This document shows, in pieces, positions 1 through 9,793 of a DNA stretch of 64,000 nt. Positions within the stretch are counted from its first letter, which is position 1. Each line of letters begins with the position of its first letter. This stretch comes from Rhynchopus sp. YZ270_cl-10 (Eukaryota > Euglenozoa > Diplonemea > Diplonemida > Diplonemidae): NCBI GenBank assembly GCA_964035575.1, contig OZ037834.1, forward strand, positions 310,001 to 374,000, given 5' to 3'. The notes below the pieces were generated by a model. It saw nothing but the letters and a program-made list of their open reading frames with translations, did no database searches and was not told where the DNA came from. The translations under genes were made by a program, and so were the position numbers.

Positions 1-46
1 GGAGTTCATCCTCGGGTGTCTACACTAATACAACCAAGTTTTCAAA
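1..46 (+). repeat. Dispersed short repeat GTGGAG/CCAAGTTTTC, copy 1 (cut by window edge)
   Basis: First of about a dozen copies of a 45-55 bp repeat. The core parts are GGAGTTCATCCTCGGGTGTC or GGAGCACACTCTAGGGTGGC, then TACACTAATACAACCAAG, then TTTTC and a run of A. The constant order, the fixed strand in this window and the A-rich 3' end resemble a tiny retroposed unit. No coding capacity. Origin unknown. A diverged neighbour lies at 67-113. Confidence 0.75.
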
Positions 47-641
47 AAAAAAAAAAGGGGTTTTGGTGCAGCGCATCCTCTGGGGTGGCTGCACTCCGAT
101 AGAAACCAAGTTTATTCCTTCAAATAGAAGAACTGCTTCTTCGGGGGCGTTTTTTTTTTCCCACTCCCGGTGGGGTGTGCTGTCATTGTGTATTTCTGAT
201 GATTTTTTTTGATTTTTTTTTGATTTTTTTATTCAAAAAAACGGCGTTTTACATGCAGCTCCTTGTAATTCTGCTTTCGTTTGAGGGGAAAAAAAGAGAG
301 AAAAAAAGGCGAAAACTTCATCAAATTGACAAAGACACAGCCAGCCATGACTGATGTGTTGCGAAGCTCCTGTCTACAGGCTCTCCCACACATTAGGTAT
401 CCAGGAGAATTTTTATCGACACAACAAAATTAAAAAAAAAGCATTTCTTCTTTTTCAATCACACAGACAGTTTTATCATAACATCCTTGGGGGGTGGTCC
501 ATAGATAAATAAACCAAAGATTTGGACAGCAACACTTCAGATACTTTTTTTGAGTGCCTCTTTTAAAAAAAAAAAAATCGCAAACACATTTTTCTGCTCC
601 TTTTGCATAAGAAACGATAGTTGTGTGGTGCTTTCGGAAAA

Positions 642-752
642 GCAGTCAGCGACCTGTCAATATCAGGGGGGAGGTGTCTATAAAGTCCTTGTGTCAACGA
701 CCTGTCAGTGACCTGTCAATATCGACCCCTCCCCGGAGCACCATTGTGAAAC
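642..752. repeat. Dispersed repeat with GACCTGTCAATATC motifs, copy 1
   Basis: Contains three degenerate repetitions of CGACCTGTCAATATC separated by short spacers and ends in CCCCGGAGCACCA. Related sequence recurs at 8546-8590 and, in inverted form, around 13726-13850. Non-coding. Confidence 0.6.
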
Positions 753-1229
753 GTTTTTTTTTTTTTAAACCATCAGAAGATGGCATGCACAGTGTTGTAT
801 ACCCCCTTACTCACTTTCTTCCTCTCTGTCTCTCTCCCTCTCTCTCTCTCTCCCAAGCAAAATTCCTGTCCCACCGTCGCTAGAATGCAAAAAAATGTAA
901 AAAAAACAAAACAAAAAATGGGGATTTATATTTGTTAGGGGGTGTGTTCCGGGGGGTGTCTGAATGCCGAATTTTTTTTTCATTTTTCAATTCACAACTC
1001 TTTTCGCAACAATATGGTACACAGACTGTGTTGTGAAAAAAAGTTGTGGAACTGGTACTCCCGACGCAAGAAGTACGCAATATGTACGCAAAGGACCAGT
1101 TTCAGGAGTACCAGGAACCTTTCGTGAAAAAGGTTGTTGGGAGAGAGTTGTGAAATCTGATGCCCCCGGAACACACTTTTATTTGTTGCAAAAAAAAAAA
1201 AAAAAAAAATGTTCAAACACGTTAGCGGT

Positions 1230-1346
1230 TACAGTGGGGCATTATTACGGACGCGGTTTATTACCAGTAGGTAGTAACTTAATTATGGGTAGCTATAGGA
1301 GTTACCCATAATTAGGCATACCCGTCATATAGCGCCCCCCACTGTA
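1230..1346. mobile_element. TA-flanked palindromic MITE, Tc1/mariner-like ends
   Basis: Starts TACAGTGGGGCATTATTACG and ends GCGCCCCCCACTGTA, giving imperfect terminal inverted repeats of about 20 bp. The outer TA on each side fits a TA target duplication, and the CAGT terminus is typical of the Tc1/mariner superfamily. A second internal inverted repeat (ATTATGGGTA / TACCCATAAT) fills the centre. About 117 bp with no coding capacity; superfamily assignment is inferred from the ends alone. Confidence 0.6.
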
Positions 1347-1650
1347 TATGTGCTGATTCATCATCATGTCACTTTCTTGCAAAAAAAAAAAAAATATTGT
1401 TGTGTGCGTTCTGTGTTATTCCTTACAGTGAACGCAATATGACATTTTTTTTTTTTCAAGTTTTCTTTCTTTGGACTCTGTTGCAGCAAAATACAACCCC
1501 ATCTGTTTTGTTTTTTTTATTTTGATAGCATTTTTTTTATATTTGTGAAGATTGAAGGTTCTTTCTTCATCTAAAAAGATAGTTGCTCTTTCGGGTTGGA
1601 GACGGTCTACGTCTTTCCCGTAGTACAAAAACAAAAAAAAAAAGACAGTT

Positions 1651-1700
1651 GGTGGAGCACACTCTAGGGTGGCTACACTAATACAACCAAGTTTTCAAAA
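1651..1700 (+). repeat. Dispersed short repeat GTGGAG/CCAAGTTTTC, copy 2
   Basis: Best-preserved CACACTCTAGGGTGGC version, followed by an A-rich tail. Confidence 0.75.
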
Positions 1701-2132
1701 AGACAAAAAAAAAACAAAAAAGGCTTCAGACAAAACATTGAGTACAGACCCTAAAGTAACTCACTAAGGAAAAGCTCGGTTTTTTTTCATAAAAACCCCA
1801 TCCGTTATTGTTACGTTGTAACAACACTAAGGTGGGTACAATGTACAACTGATTTGTCGTTTTTCAACAAGAAATCGGCTTTTCACAGAAAAGAGGTCAA
1901 CTACGTTCAATGAAATGCCCTCACTGGGTAGGGTATGGAATGACGCGACAATTTCCCCCCACATCCCATTTTCCCAATGCGAGATTTTTCTTCATTTTTT
2001 TTTCACTGACATTTTCCATATTTCATCTTTTCCGTTCTTTCTTATCTCTTGACAACCGATCAAACACAGTCTCAGGTGTATGTAGTGTTAATCCTCGTAT
2101 TTCATCCAAAAATTCTTTCAAAAAAAAAAAAA

Positions 2133-2188
2133 TAGTGGAGCACACTAGGGTGGCTACACTAATACAAAAAAAACCAAGTTTTCAAACA
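2133..2188 (+). repeat. Dispersed short repeat GTGGAG/CCAAGTTTTC, copy 3
   Basis: Same family; a run of eight A replaces the AA between TAC and CCAAG. It is preceded directly by a 13-base A tract. Confidence 0.7.
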
Positions 2189-2538
2189 AACATAACATAG
2201 GCACTACTGACCAGTTCGGTCCTGAGGCGTGTAACAAAATGCCAAAGAAAAAAAACAAAACAAACAAAAAGTGCACATCACATTACATTCATCACACACT
2301 CCTTTCAGATTGGCCTCTGAGTTTACCCCCCCTCACCCCAGAGGTTCAATCTTAGCGGTCATCGCAAGACTGACCACACCACAGGAGAAACCAAAAAAAC
2401 CAGAAATATTTTTCAAGAAGAAAATAAAAAGCGAAGTAACCCCAAAGCAAAAAAATACGGGGATTTTATTTTGTTTGCATCAGTTTTATCCAAACTGATG
2501 ACAAAAAAAAAAAGCAACGAAAACTGGAACTATTTGAG

Positions 2539-2574
2539 GATGGGCCAAGCACAAAGAGGCTTTTGGTTCATCTT
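2539..2574. repeat. Short palindromic element AAGCAC/GGCTT, copy 1
   Basis: Member of a roughly 40-bp hairpin family. The consensus left arm is CAAGGTGACCTAAGCAC, the loop is about AGAGA, and the right arm is GGCTTAGGTTCATCTT, so the arms pair. In this copy the arms read GATGGGCCAAGCAC and GGCTTTTGGTTCATC. Confidence 0.6.
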
Positions 2575-2817
2575 GCATGTGTGCAACAGAATTTTTTTCC
2601 CCCCCATTTATTTTCTCTGTGGGTCTCTGTGGGTACATTTAGTACCCTATTATACCTTCTATTCAGTAGAACAGATAGTATATGAAACAATTACTTCCTT
2701 TTTTTTTTCTGAAGTGTCTACGAGAGGCACATCGATCTTTACAAGTTTTTTTTTTTCCCACCGTTTTTTTTTTTTGAAGATGTGTCTGTGTACACGAGAT
2801 TTACATGCATCTTTAAT

Positions 2818-2880
2818 TTGGTTGGTTGGGTGTCCACCACCCCCCGGTACAGCCGGTCACACCATAGGTACACTCTTCAC
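2818..2880. repeat. Dispersed repeat GGTTGG/TCCACCACCCCC, copy 1
   Basis: GGTTGGGTGTCCACCACCCC followed by a segment containing GGTACACTCTTCAC. Similar sequence lies at 8160-8225 (GGTTGTCCACCACC... then GGTGCACTAAAGG). Both have a G-rich then C-rich hairpin-forming core. Confidence 0.5.
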
Positions 2881-4035
2881 AAGAGGGCTTTGTATTTCAA
2901 CTCTATTTTGTTTTCTCCTGGACACCAAGACAAGATGTACGGCATTAAGAAAGAGACAACTGCGTGCAGGCACCACTTTGCGTGGTAGCTGACCGTTTGG
3001 CAAATTTTCAAAAATAAAATAAAATATTCATTCCGATGATTTTGCTTGGTGTATTTTTTTCTTCTCGTGTACTTCCTTTTTTTAATAGGACACCACCTGA
3101 GCCTTGTTTCTTGCATTCTGCTTTGCAAGAGCTCTTTGTCTTGCTTAGAAACAAACTCTATTTTCCTACCATTTCCTTTTTCAGAAGAAAAATACAAAAA
3201 AAAGGCAAAACGTATCCCAGGGTCTTCTTTACAAGGTAGGTGGGAAAAAAGTACAGCCTACTCTTGAAACATTACTACAGCAAATGCTGCTGTTACCGCC
3301 TGGTTGCCAGAAAATAGAGAAAAATAACAAAAAAACCGATTGCTAGGAGTGACTCCGGCATCGCACGTTTTCAAAAGGTAATAAAGTGCTCGTCGTGAAA
3401 GGAATCTAGCCTGCTACAGATGGCATTTTGCGCCACAACGCACTGTCAATATAACAGTAATAAAACAAAGTTAGATAAAAAGAGTCAAAGAAAGGAGACC
3501 AGATAAACGAAAAAAGAGAAGCCGAAGATAATTTGAGATTATTTTTTTTTTTGCTTTCGATCCTGTGAAGAAAAACCGTGGCTACTATCTTGTGATAGTA
3601 GTCTATAATCAAACAAAAAAAAATTTTTGCTTTTATTTGAGATACCATCCACTTTTTTTTCTTATTTTTGTACCCTCTTTCATTTGCGGATTTTAGTGCG
3701 AAAGAGCGAACCTTCCGATTTCCCTTATTTTTTTTGGTTTCTGTTTTTTTTCTGTACTCACTTTTTTTTGAGCCCGAGCAACAAAGAAAATAAGACAGCA
3801 ACGACACCTTTTTCAAAGGTAAAGGCCTGGTTTATTTTTCTCTTTGTCTCAACTCAAAAAAAAAAAATACATTTTTGTTTCTTTATCATTCTTTGGGGGA
3901 TTTGTTACCTACCACTACAAGCACCCAGATTTTTTGTGATAACATATTTACGTCTTCTTAGGTAATATCAATAAAAGGGCCCACGGCATTTTCCCCATTT
4001 ATTCCTTTATTGCTGCGCGATAACGAATGTGATGA

Positions 4036-4070
4036 CAAGGTGACCAAGTACGAGAGGCTTAGGGTCATCT
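4036..4070. repeat. Short palindromic element AAGCAC/GGCTT, copy 2
   Basis: Arms CAAGGTGACCAAG and CTTAGGGTCATCT around the loop TACGAGAGG. A half copy (GAAGGTGACTAAGCACAGAG) lies 130 bp on, at 4196-4216. Confidence 0.65.
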
Positions 4071-4257
4071 AAAAAAACCTTTTCTTTATTTGGCAGCACA
4101 GCGTTATTATCCTTTTTTTTGTTTCTTTTATTTGAGAAATTGTTGTCAGTAGTGTAGTTTATGCCACCTGTGCAAACACCACTTTTCCTTTCTTGAAGGT
4201 GACTAAGCACAGAGAGAAAACAAATGACTGATGAATAAACCAAAGAATAATCCAATC

Positions 4258-4291
4258 AGACTAAGCACAGAGAGGCTTAGGTTCATATACC
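4258..4291. repeat. Short palindromic element AAGCAC/GGCTT, copy 3
   Basis: CTAAGCACAGAGAGGCTTAG followed by GTTCAT; the CTAAGC/GCTTAG core is a perfect stem. It stands 40 bp after the half copy at 4196, so three members cluster within 260 bp. Confidence 0.65.
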
Positions 4292-4395
4292 AAACTTTCC
4301 CTTATTGTTAAAGACGGGAACATTCTTTTATTGCACGTCGGGGCACTTTAATTTCACTCCCCTAACAAATTCCTGTAGAAAAATAAAAACGGCAG

Positions 4396-4590
4396 TGAAA
4401 TAAAATAACTAATTATTAGCGTGAAATAAAGTGCACTTTTTTTCACGCCCACGTAATTTTGGCTCACGAGTGAGAGTTTATTGCCCGAGCCGCAGGCGAG
4501 GGCAATAATAGAGCACGAGTGAGACAAAATACGTGGAAGTGAAAAAACGCACTTTATTTCAAACTAATACGTAGTTTTGTTTTACAAGTG
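4396..4590. mobile_element. Foldback (large inverted-repeat) element
   Basis: A near-symmetrical palindrome of about 195 bp. The left arm has GTGAAATAAAGTGCACTTTT, CACGTAATTTTGGCTCAC and TTATTGCCC. The right arm returns GGGCAATAA, GTGAGACAAAATACGTGG and GCACTTTATTTC, around a centre GAGCCGCAGGCGA. No coding capacity. It abuts the left inverted repeat of the recombinase element. The motif GCGTGAAATAAAGTG recurs inverted at 5984-6013 beside that element's right arm, so the two are probably related. Confidence 0.7.
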
Positions 4591-4623
4591 AAAATGATAT
4601 TTTTGCTGGGATCCTTCACAAAC
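4588..4623 (+). repeat. Left inverted repeat of recombinase element
   Basis: Contains TTTTTGCTGGGATCCTTCAC; pairs with 6018-6053 with only a few mismatches. Confidence 0.8.
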
Positions 4624-4859
4624 GAGACGTAAAATAGAGTGATTTTATGAACAAAATGTGGGTACCTGTAAGTGAGAGTGTGAATGAGAGTAGGGGAACA
4701 TGTGAACATCAATCAAAAGCAGGGAAGGGGTTACTTTTTTTGATATATGCCTCCTATGACTGGTACTAATTACAAGATGTCACCACTCATCTCGCCTGTA
4801 GGGGGGGGGCAGGTGTATAGAGCATCACAGAAGGGGGGGTTTTTTTTTTGCACTCATGA

Positions 4860-5876
4860 TCATGGTTTGTTCTGTTGCACATTGATGTTAATCTTGACTT
4901 CTTGTGGCGTCTGAGTTGGGGGACTGTTGTTCTGTGTCAACAGCTGTGACATCGCAACTTGACCGGCCTGTGTGACTTCGGTGTACCTTTGTGGCATTGC
5001 CTGACTGACCCACCCATAGTGGCGTTGCATCTGTACAATAGATGCTCCTGCCTCAGCGGCTTGAGTCGCAGAAGACCTGCGGAAGCTGTGCCCAGTGTAC
5101 GAACCGTCCAGCGCAAGCACCCTCGCGACTTCTGCAGGTATGCCGTACATTTTGTTGATGCCAAGAGGTTGCACACGAAAGGTCCCAGTAGTAGTTCTGT
5201 CAGCTGTCGTCTTAGTTCCAGTGATGAAGAAGCGACCCTCCTGTGAAACTGGTGAGCGCCGGTTCAGGTACTCCTCCACCACACAAAAGTAGATGCTGTC
5301 TCTTGGTACCACAAACCTCCCACGCTCCATGTCGGCCTTTTTCACCTTAGCACAGTGCTGGTACGTGAAGAGGTATCCCACTGGTGATTCCTGATAATTT
5401 GTCATCTCAAGCATCAGTGCTTCTGTGCATCTCATTCCCGACAGAAAACACACCGCGACGTAAGCCTTGCGGACACACCAGTAGCAGTCGCTCAACTCGC
5501 TCATCTTGAGAAACATCTCCACTTCTCCCTTCGAAAACGTCTTGCTCTTCTTCGTCGATTCGTCACTTCCCCAGGTCTTCAGCAACAGCCCGATGCGGTG
5601 GTACTCCTTTAGTGAAAAGTCGAACTCCGTCTTGAACATAAAGTTGAGCTTAGAGTAGCACGACCATAATGAGCTGGCTTTGTAGCTGCGTTCTTCGCGC
5701 AGGTGTGTCAAGTAAGAGACCACATGTTCTTCTCTTGGCTGCTTCCGCCCCGTGATTTTATTGTGTTGTAAAAACTTATTCCACTCCGTTTTGTATGCAG
5801 TGCTTGACTTCAACCCTGCCAGAAGCTCGGTCTCATACAGATCCTCCATAGCCTCCTTCTTCTTGGTCCTTGGCAT
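4860..5876 (-). CDS. Tyrosine recombinase (Crypton/phage-integrase fold)
   Basis: 338 aa. It should cut and rejoin DNA through a covalent 3'-phosphotyrosine intermediate to move its element. Residues about 10-110 form a SAM-like N-terminal DNA-binding part (it contains SYLTHLREERSYKASSLWS). Residues 130-300 form the catalytic domain. The full active-site set is visible: Arg149 in FLSGMRCTEA, His263 and Arg266 in GHSFRRSSATQ, His286 in QRHYGW, and Tyr298 in QRYTEV. The tail after 310 is Gln/Pro-rich and probably disordered. The GHSFRRS box resembles eukaryotic Crypton enzymes more than bacterial integrases, but that is judged by eye. The frame is unbroken and the catalytic residues are all present, so the enzyme may be active. 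The ATG is followed by a basic stretch (RTKKK). It is the only gene between the two inverted repeats. Confidence 0.88.
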   Translation of the reverse strand: MPRTKKKEAMEDLYETELLAGLKSSTAYKTEWNKFLQHNKITGRKQPREEHVVSYLTHLREERSYKASSLWSCYSKLNFMFKTEFDFSLKEYHRIGLLLKTWGSDESTKKSKTFSKGEVEMFLKMSELSDCYWCVRKAYVAVCFLSGMRCTEALMLEMTNYQESPVGYLFTYQHCAKVKKADMERGRFVVPRDSIYFCVVEEYLNRRSPVSQEGRFFITGTKTTADRTTTGTFRVQPLGINKMYGIPAEVARVLALDGSYTGHSFRRSSATQAAEAGASIVQMQRHYGWVSQAMPQRYTEVTQAGQVAMSQLLTQNNSPPTQTPQEVKININVQQNKP

Positions 5877-5919
5877 GATTTGTAGGGTGGAGTGTGTGGT
5901 TTTGTGACTGACAGAAAAC

Positions 5920-6013
5920 AGTGAAACTTTTTTTCACGCCAGTGAAACTTTTTTTCACGCCTCCAGCGAAATTACTAAGAGCAAGCGTGAAAAAAAGCTC
6001 ACTTTATTTCACG
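5920..6013. repeat. Repeated TTTTTTTCACGCC motifs upstream of recombinase gene
   Basis: Two tandem copies of AGTGAAACTTTTTTTCACGCC (about 5924-5960), then an inverted GCGTGAAAAAAAGCTCAC segment. They lie between the recombinase start codon and the right inverted repeat, so they may be recombinase binding sites or its promoter region. That role is inference. Confidence 0.5.
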
Positions 6014-6017
6014 CCCC

Positions 6018-6053
6018 GTTTGTGAAGGATCCCAGCAAAAAGTCATTTTCACA
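6018..6053 (-). repeat. Right inverted repeat of recombinase element
   Basis: GTTTGTGAAGGATCCCAGCA then AAAAGTCATTTTCAC, the inverted partner of 4588-4623. Confidence 0.8.
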
Positions 6054-6176
6054 TGTGATATAAAAGGCTTTATTTCTTTATTTCACTCTTTATTTCACTC
6101 TTTATTTCACTGCTCGATTTTTTTTTTTTTTTCGCAAAGACAAAATTTTCAGCCGAAAAAAAAAATTTTTTTTGGG

Positions 6177-6417
6177 CTCAGATGGACCCAAAAATGCAAA
6201 TAAAGCAAGAATTTTGATGTTTTGAGCATCACATATTTATTCCCCGGTCATTTTCTGTACAAAAAACCGGTTTGTATGGGCCAGCGCCTTAGCAAAAATC
6301 CGAAAAATCGGGAAAAAAAAATTTTTTTTCCCCGGAAAATTTCGACTCCTGGGTGGGGTCTTGGGGTACCGAAAAATGCAAAAAAAACGCAAAATTTGGG
6401 TATTTTGACCATCTGAG
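6177..6417. mobile_element. Possible MITE with CTCAGATGG ends
   Basis: A 9-bp perfect terminal inverted repeat (CTCAGATGG / CCATCTGAG) encloses about 241 bp. The inner flanks are also partly inverted (ACCCAAAAATGC / TTTGGGT) and AAAAATGCAAA recurs inside. No clear target duplication was seen, so this is tentative. Confidence 0.4.
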
Positions 6418-6479
6418 GGATTTTTTCACGTGTTTCACCTTAGATGGAAGCGGATGCGGCTGGTGGGGGTGGGGTGTGC

Positions 6480-6575
6480 CCACCTACGGGAACAGTGCTG
6501 CCTGTGGAGTGGCCACTCCATCTGCCTCAATGGTGTTTAGGTCGGACATCAGCAACTCTGCAAGGTTGTGATACA
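6480..6575 (-). pseudogene. Coding-like fragment (ELLMSDLNTIEADG)
   Basis: On the minus strand this GC-balanced scrap reads LAELLMSDLNTIEADGVATP before ending. It resembles the ESLMDDFNVIAA segment of the fragment at 11587-11870, so both may be relics of the same unrecognised gene family. Short and uncertain. Confidence 0.3.
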
Positions 6576-6734
6576 GGAGATAAAGATATTTCGAAAAGAG
6601 AAAAATTTGAATGAAGATAACCCCAACACCAAAGGGAAGTTGATACGATGAACGTAAGCCTTGAGAACTAAGCGTTTAGCAGACCCCCGGGTTGTGAAAT
6701 AAAAGTGCCCCGTTGTGCAATAAAAAAATGTATT

Positions 6735-6888
6735 GTTGGTGTAATATTTTGCCTTAATTTCACTTACAGCCCCAAAACCCCTCGGAGTGGTATTTTTTCC
6801 CCTCGGGCTGCGCCCTCGGGGAAAAAAACCACTCCTCGGGGTTTTTTGGGGCTGTGCGTGAAATAAAGGCAAAAATATTACACGTCAA
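6735..6888. mobile_element. Foldback element, about 150 bp
   Basis: Long palindrome. The left arm runs GTGTAATATTTTGCCTTAAT, TTCACTTACAGCCCC, AAAACCCCTCGGAGTGG. The right arm returns CCACTCCTCGGGGTTTT, TTGGGGCTGTGCGTGAAATA, AAGGCAAAAATATTACAC. The centre is CGGGCTGCGCCC. The arms are nearly uninterrupted over about 65 bases, so a transcript would form a strong hairpin. The outer arm motif (GTRATAYTTTGCCTTATTTCA-like) recurs at 14020-14045, suggesting a family. Confidence 0.75.
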
Positions 6889-7271
6889 TAATATATATTA
6901 TTGATCCCACCTCCGATGCTATCAATTTATTGGATGCTTATGTTGCAATATTGTTTTTTTTTTTTGCGAATCTCTGTATTCTTCCTTTAGGTGATCCGAA
7001 AAAGCAGTGCGAACGAGAAGCTCAGGCTCACCTTCACAAAACGTTTACTTTTTTTTTGCAAAAAAAAAGTGTGCAATTTTTTTTCTTCTCCTCTTTTGTT
7101 TGTTTGCTATTTTCTCTCTTTGTTTGGATCTCTCTGTCTCCTTTTATCTCTCTCTCTCTCCAAGCTGAGGTGTTCCATCACTGACAGAAGGGGGTTTTTT
7201 AAAAAAAAAAAACGGGCAAACCAATGCTTTCTGTTCCTCTGAATTGAAAGAAATTGATTGTATTTTTTTAT

Positions 7272-7326
7272 CCACCTGATTTTCTGCCAAACACCGCCAA
7301 AATTGGAGGGTCTAAAAATCAGGTGG
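7272..7326. mobile_element. Miniature element with CCACCTGATTTT ends, copy 1
   Basis: 55 bp bounded by CCACCTGATTTT and AAAATCAGGTGG, a perfect 12-bp inverted repeat. Shares ends and an internal CACCGCC/GGCGGTG motif with the copies at 14633-14704 and 15233-15356. Confidence 0.6.
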
Positions 7327-7579
7327 TTTTATACCGTGCCTTCTTATCCATTCCTCCTTCTTTGTCAACGGATCACGTTCTGCGTATTTTCTTCATCTCC
7401 AGAGTCCAGACAAGCAAACAAAACAAAAAAAAATAAATAATAAAAAATGCACATTTTATTCTCTCCACAAATTTTTTAAAAAAAAATATGAAGTTCACTC
7501 CCTTTGCTGTTTCGATAACCAAAAGCAGAGTGGGTAAGGTGCCTTTGTCGTCCACAGTGATGTTTCTTTTTTGGCACAC

Positions 7580-7664
7580 TACTGTATAATCGTTTACTTT
7601 GTCGCCCACATAATCTATCAACTTAGTTAATTGGCGTGTGACAAAATTGAACGATTGTACAGTA
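7580..7664. mobile_element. TA-flanked palindromic MITE, copy 2
   Basis: Left end TACTGTATAATCGTTTACTT; right end GAACGATTGTACAGTA. The arms pair over roughly 28 bp with few mismatches, and the outer TA fits a TA target site. 85 bp, non-coding. Confidence 0.6.
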
Positions 7665-8159
7665 ATCCTCAACTTCCATTTTTTTTCTCTCCAATAAAAT
7701 GATTCATGCGACCCTTGCAATTTTTTTTTGAAAAAAAAATTCTTATTATGCCTTGTGTTACAGAACCCCGTTATTTGGATAGGGGTGATTGTCGATACGA
7801 CAAAAAAAAAATCGGTACATAAAAATATGACAAAAAAATGAGTGTTTTTTTTTGGTGAATAACTGTCTGAACTGGCAGCTTTTTTGTTTGTTTGTTTACC
7901 TTTCATTTTTTAACCCCTATGGTGAGGGGTGTCTGACTGCCAGTGTTTTTCGACTTTTTATTTCTTCTTCTTTTTTGTGTGGAAAAATATTCAAAACTTA
8001 TTTGATGTGTTCGCATTCCTTCGAGTGTTCTCTCTGATCTTTTTTTGATAGGAAAAAAATGCCAAATTGTCTTGACAAAAATGAAAACTAAAAATGACTT
8101 TAAAATTGACAGTGCGTGCTCCATTATATGTTTGTCACCACGAAACAAGATAGAAGACT

Positions 8160-8225
8160 GCGTGGTTGGGGGGGGGGAGGGTTGTCCACCACCCCCCCCT
8201 ATGGGTGCACTAAAGGTTCACTGTC
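8160..8225. repeat. Dispersed repeat GGTTGG/TCCACCACCCCC, copy 2
   Basis: A GGTTGGGGGGGGGA run followed by GGTTGTCCACCACCCCCCCC; matches 2818-2880. Confidence 0.5.
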
Positions 8226-8415
8226 AACGAGAGTGCTTTTTTTGGATTTCATATGTCAATTTTTGTTTACCCATCCCCGCCCCGTTTTTTTTTTTTTTTT
8301 TACAGCACAACCATTAACCCTGCTCTTTGGTTTTGTGAGAGTGGTGATTGTTGCAATATTCTCAACATTAAAAAAAAAAAAAAATCCGTCTATATCTTTT
8401 AAGTACAATAGCCTT

Positions 8416-8470
8416 CGGGCGACATTGAGTACAGATCCTGCATTAGCAGGTGATTGTCGACACAACAAAA
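8416..8470 (+). repeat. Dispersed repeat GACATTGAGTACAG...GTGATTGTCGACAC
   Basis: The pair GACATTGAGTACAGATCCTG and CAGGTGATTGTCGACACAAC, then an A run. Related pieces stand at 1736-1753, 7752-7808, 9188-9260 and 14736-14783, each with GTGATTGTCRA and most with an A-rich 3' side. This is a second A-tailed dispersed family of unknown origin. Confidence 0.55.
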
Positions 8471-8545
8471 AAACCAAATGCAGTCTACCAATGACTGTAA
8501 AAAGAAAAAGAAAATAAAAACTCCCGTACGGTGCTGTAGGAAATG

Positions 8546-8590
8546 AGTCAGCGACCTGTCAATATTGGCCCCCCCCTGGAGCACCACCGT
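8546..8590. repeat. Dispersed repeat with GACCTGTCAATATC motifs, copy 2
   Basis: CAGCGACCTGTCAATATTGG then CCCCTGGAGCACCA, matching the ends of the 642-752 copy. Confidence 0.6.
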
Positions 8591-9187
8591 AGCTTTTGCT
8601 TTTCTTCTTGTCCTCAAAAGAGGCTTCCTCTTCACAGGGCCAAGGTAGTGGGGAGCGTATTGTGGAGTAATAAAATATCAACACAAAATACTTTACGCAC
8701 AACAAATTTTCTCCTCCCCCGCCCCCGCCACCTCTCTTAACAAAACGCCACCAAACAAACAAAAAAAACAGAGCAAAATACAAAAAAAAAAAAACTTTCA
8801 AACATATTTCTTCACAAAACGTTCTCTTTTCGTTCTTTCTTTCATATGCGATTACTATTCAGAACGAAAAAAAAAACACGAAAAAAGAAAAAAAAACTCA
8901 CACAAAACAAAACAGAAAAAAAAGAAGCCGTGCTTTTGAGTCACACTTTATCCTAGCTCTGATGCACGCCTTATGGTTATAGGTTGTGTGCAATGAAGAG
9001 CAGGGTGTGGAATAGTTCCTAAAAGTGGGGGCATATTCCCATGGGATGTACCTTTGTGTAGCTCTTCAGAAGTAATTATATTATAGTCGTCTTGCAAAGT
9101 GTGTTTTATACAGTTTTCATTGGACAGTCTCTTGAAGAATTCGGAGGAATTTTTTTTTTTTTTAAGCAGTAGTACGCGAAGGCTTCG

Positions 9188-9260
9188 GACGACATTGAGT
9201 ACAGGTCTGTGTACAGGTCTGTGTACCACCTTTATTCCGGTAGGTGTCAAGTGATTGTCA
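9188..9260 (+). repeat. Dispersed repeat GACATTGAGTACAG...GTGATTGTC, another copy
   Basis: Carries a tandem doubling of ACAGGTCTGTGT and then GTCAAGTGATTGTCATG; same order of parts as 8416-8470. Confidence 0.5.
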
Positions 9261-9793
9261 TGTCAAACAAAGAAAAAGAAATTCGAAGTCTTTTCTTTTC
9301 TTTTCCAAACGAAAACCAGAAAACGCACAAAAAAAATAAATACTCTTTTTTTTATTTTGATTTCAAAGCAAGTCTCTCTGCCCAAAGGCCTCTTGAATGA
9401 GGGGGGGGTATCTAAAAAGAAGAAAAAAAAATAAAGTCAACTACGATCGATAACTGGGAGGGGATTTCACCCCACAGTTTAGTCGATTACTCAAACCCTC
9501 AGTAACAAAAACGATTTATTTTTATTTTTGTTTTTTTATTTTTTTGTATGGGAAAATGAAAGAATTAAAAAAAAATGTGCTCTCTCGGTCTCTTTCTAAG
9601 GATTGTATTTTGTTGTATTTTTCTCTTGGCAGAAGGCAAAACGTGTCTTCTTGTCGATGATACACACAAAACAAGCATATAAGGAGGGGTATTGAACAAC
9701 AGCGTTCACACCCTTGTTTATATGCAGCATTTTATTTTTCCTTTTTCTTTTTTTTTTTTTTCTCTTTGGACAAGAGTGTAAAGATGTGTCTGT

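Larger units (their letters stand above)
1..4395. other. AT-rich gene-poor spacer
   Basis: No convincing gene is seen. The stretch is dominated by runs of A or T of 8 to 16 bases, so the short open frames here encode mostly Lys and Phe and read as chance. Embedded in it are copies of several dispersed short repeats and one palindromic miniature element, listed separately. Confidence 0.7.
4588..6053. mobile_element. Crypton-like tyrosine-recombinase DNA transposon
   Basis: A 36-bp sequence at 4588-4623 (GTGAAAATGATATTTTTGCT then GGGATCCTTCACAAAC) returns in inverted orientation at 6018-6053, enclosing a single gene for a tyrosine recombinase. A unit holding only such a recombinase is the hallmark of Cryptons; no reverse transcriptase or other gene is seen between the arms. 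Classical Cryptons lack long terminal inverted repeats, so these arms may be subterminal or recombination sites, or the element may be a different tyrosine-recombinase type. The true outer ends are not certain: tandem TTTATTTCACTC repeats lie just outside at 6068-6110 and the foldback palindrome lies to the left. Confidence 0.6.

Noticed and set aside
7373-7906. Minus-strand frame of 177 codons
   Set aside because: It spans poly(T) tracts and a palindromic MITE (7580-7664), so its apparent protein is a by-product of the element.
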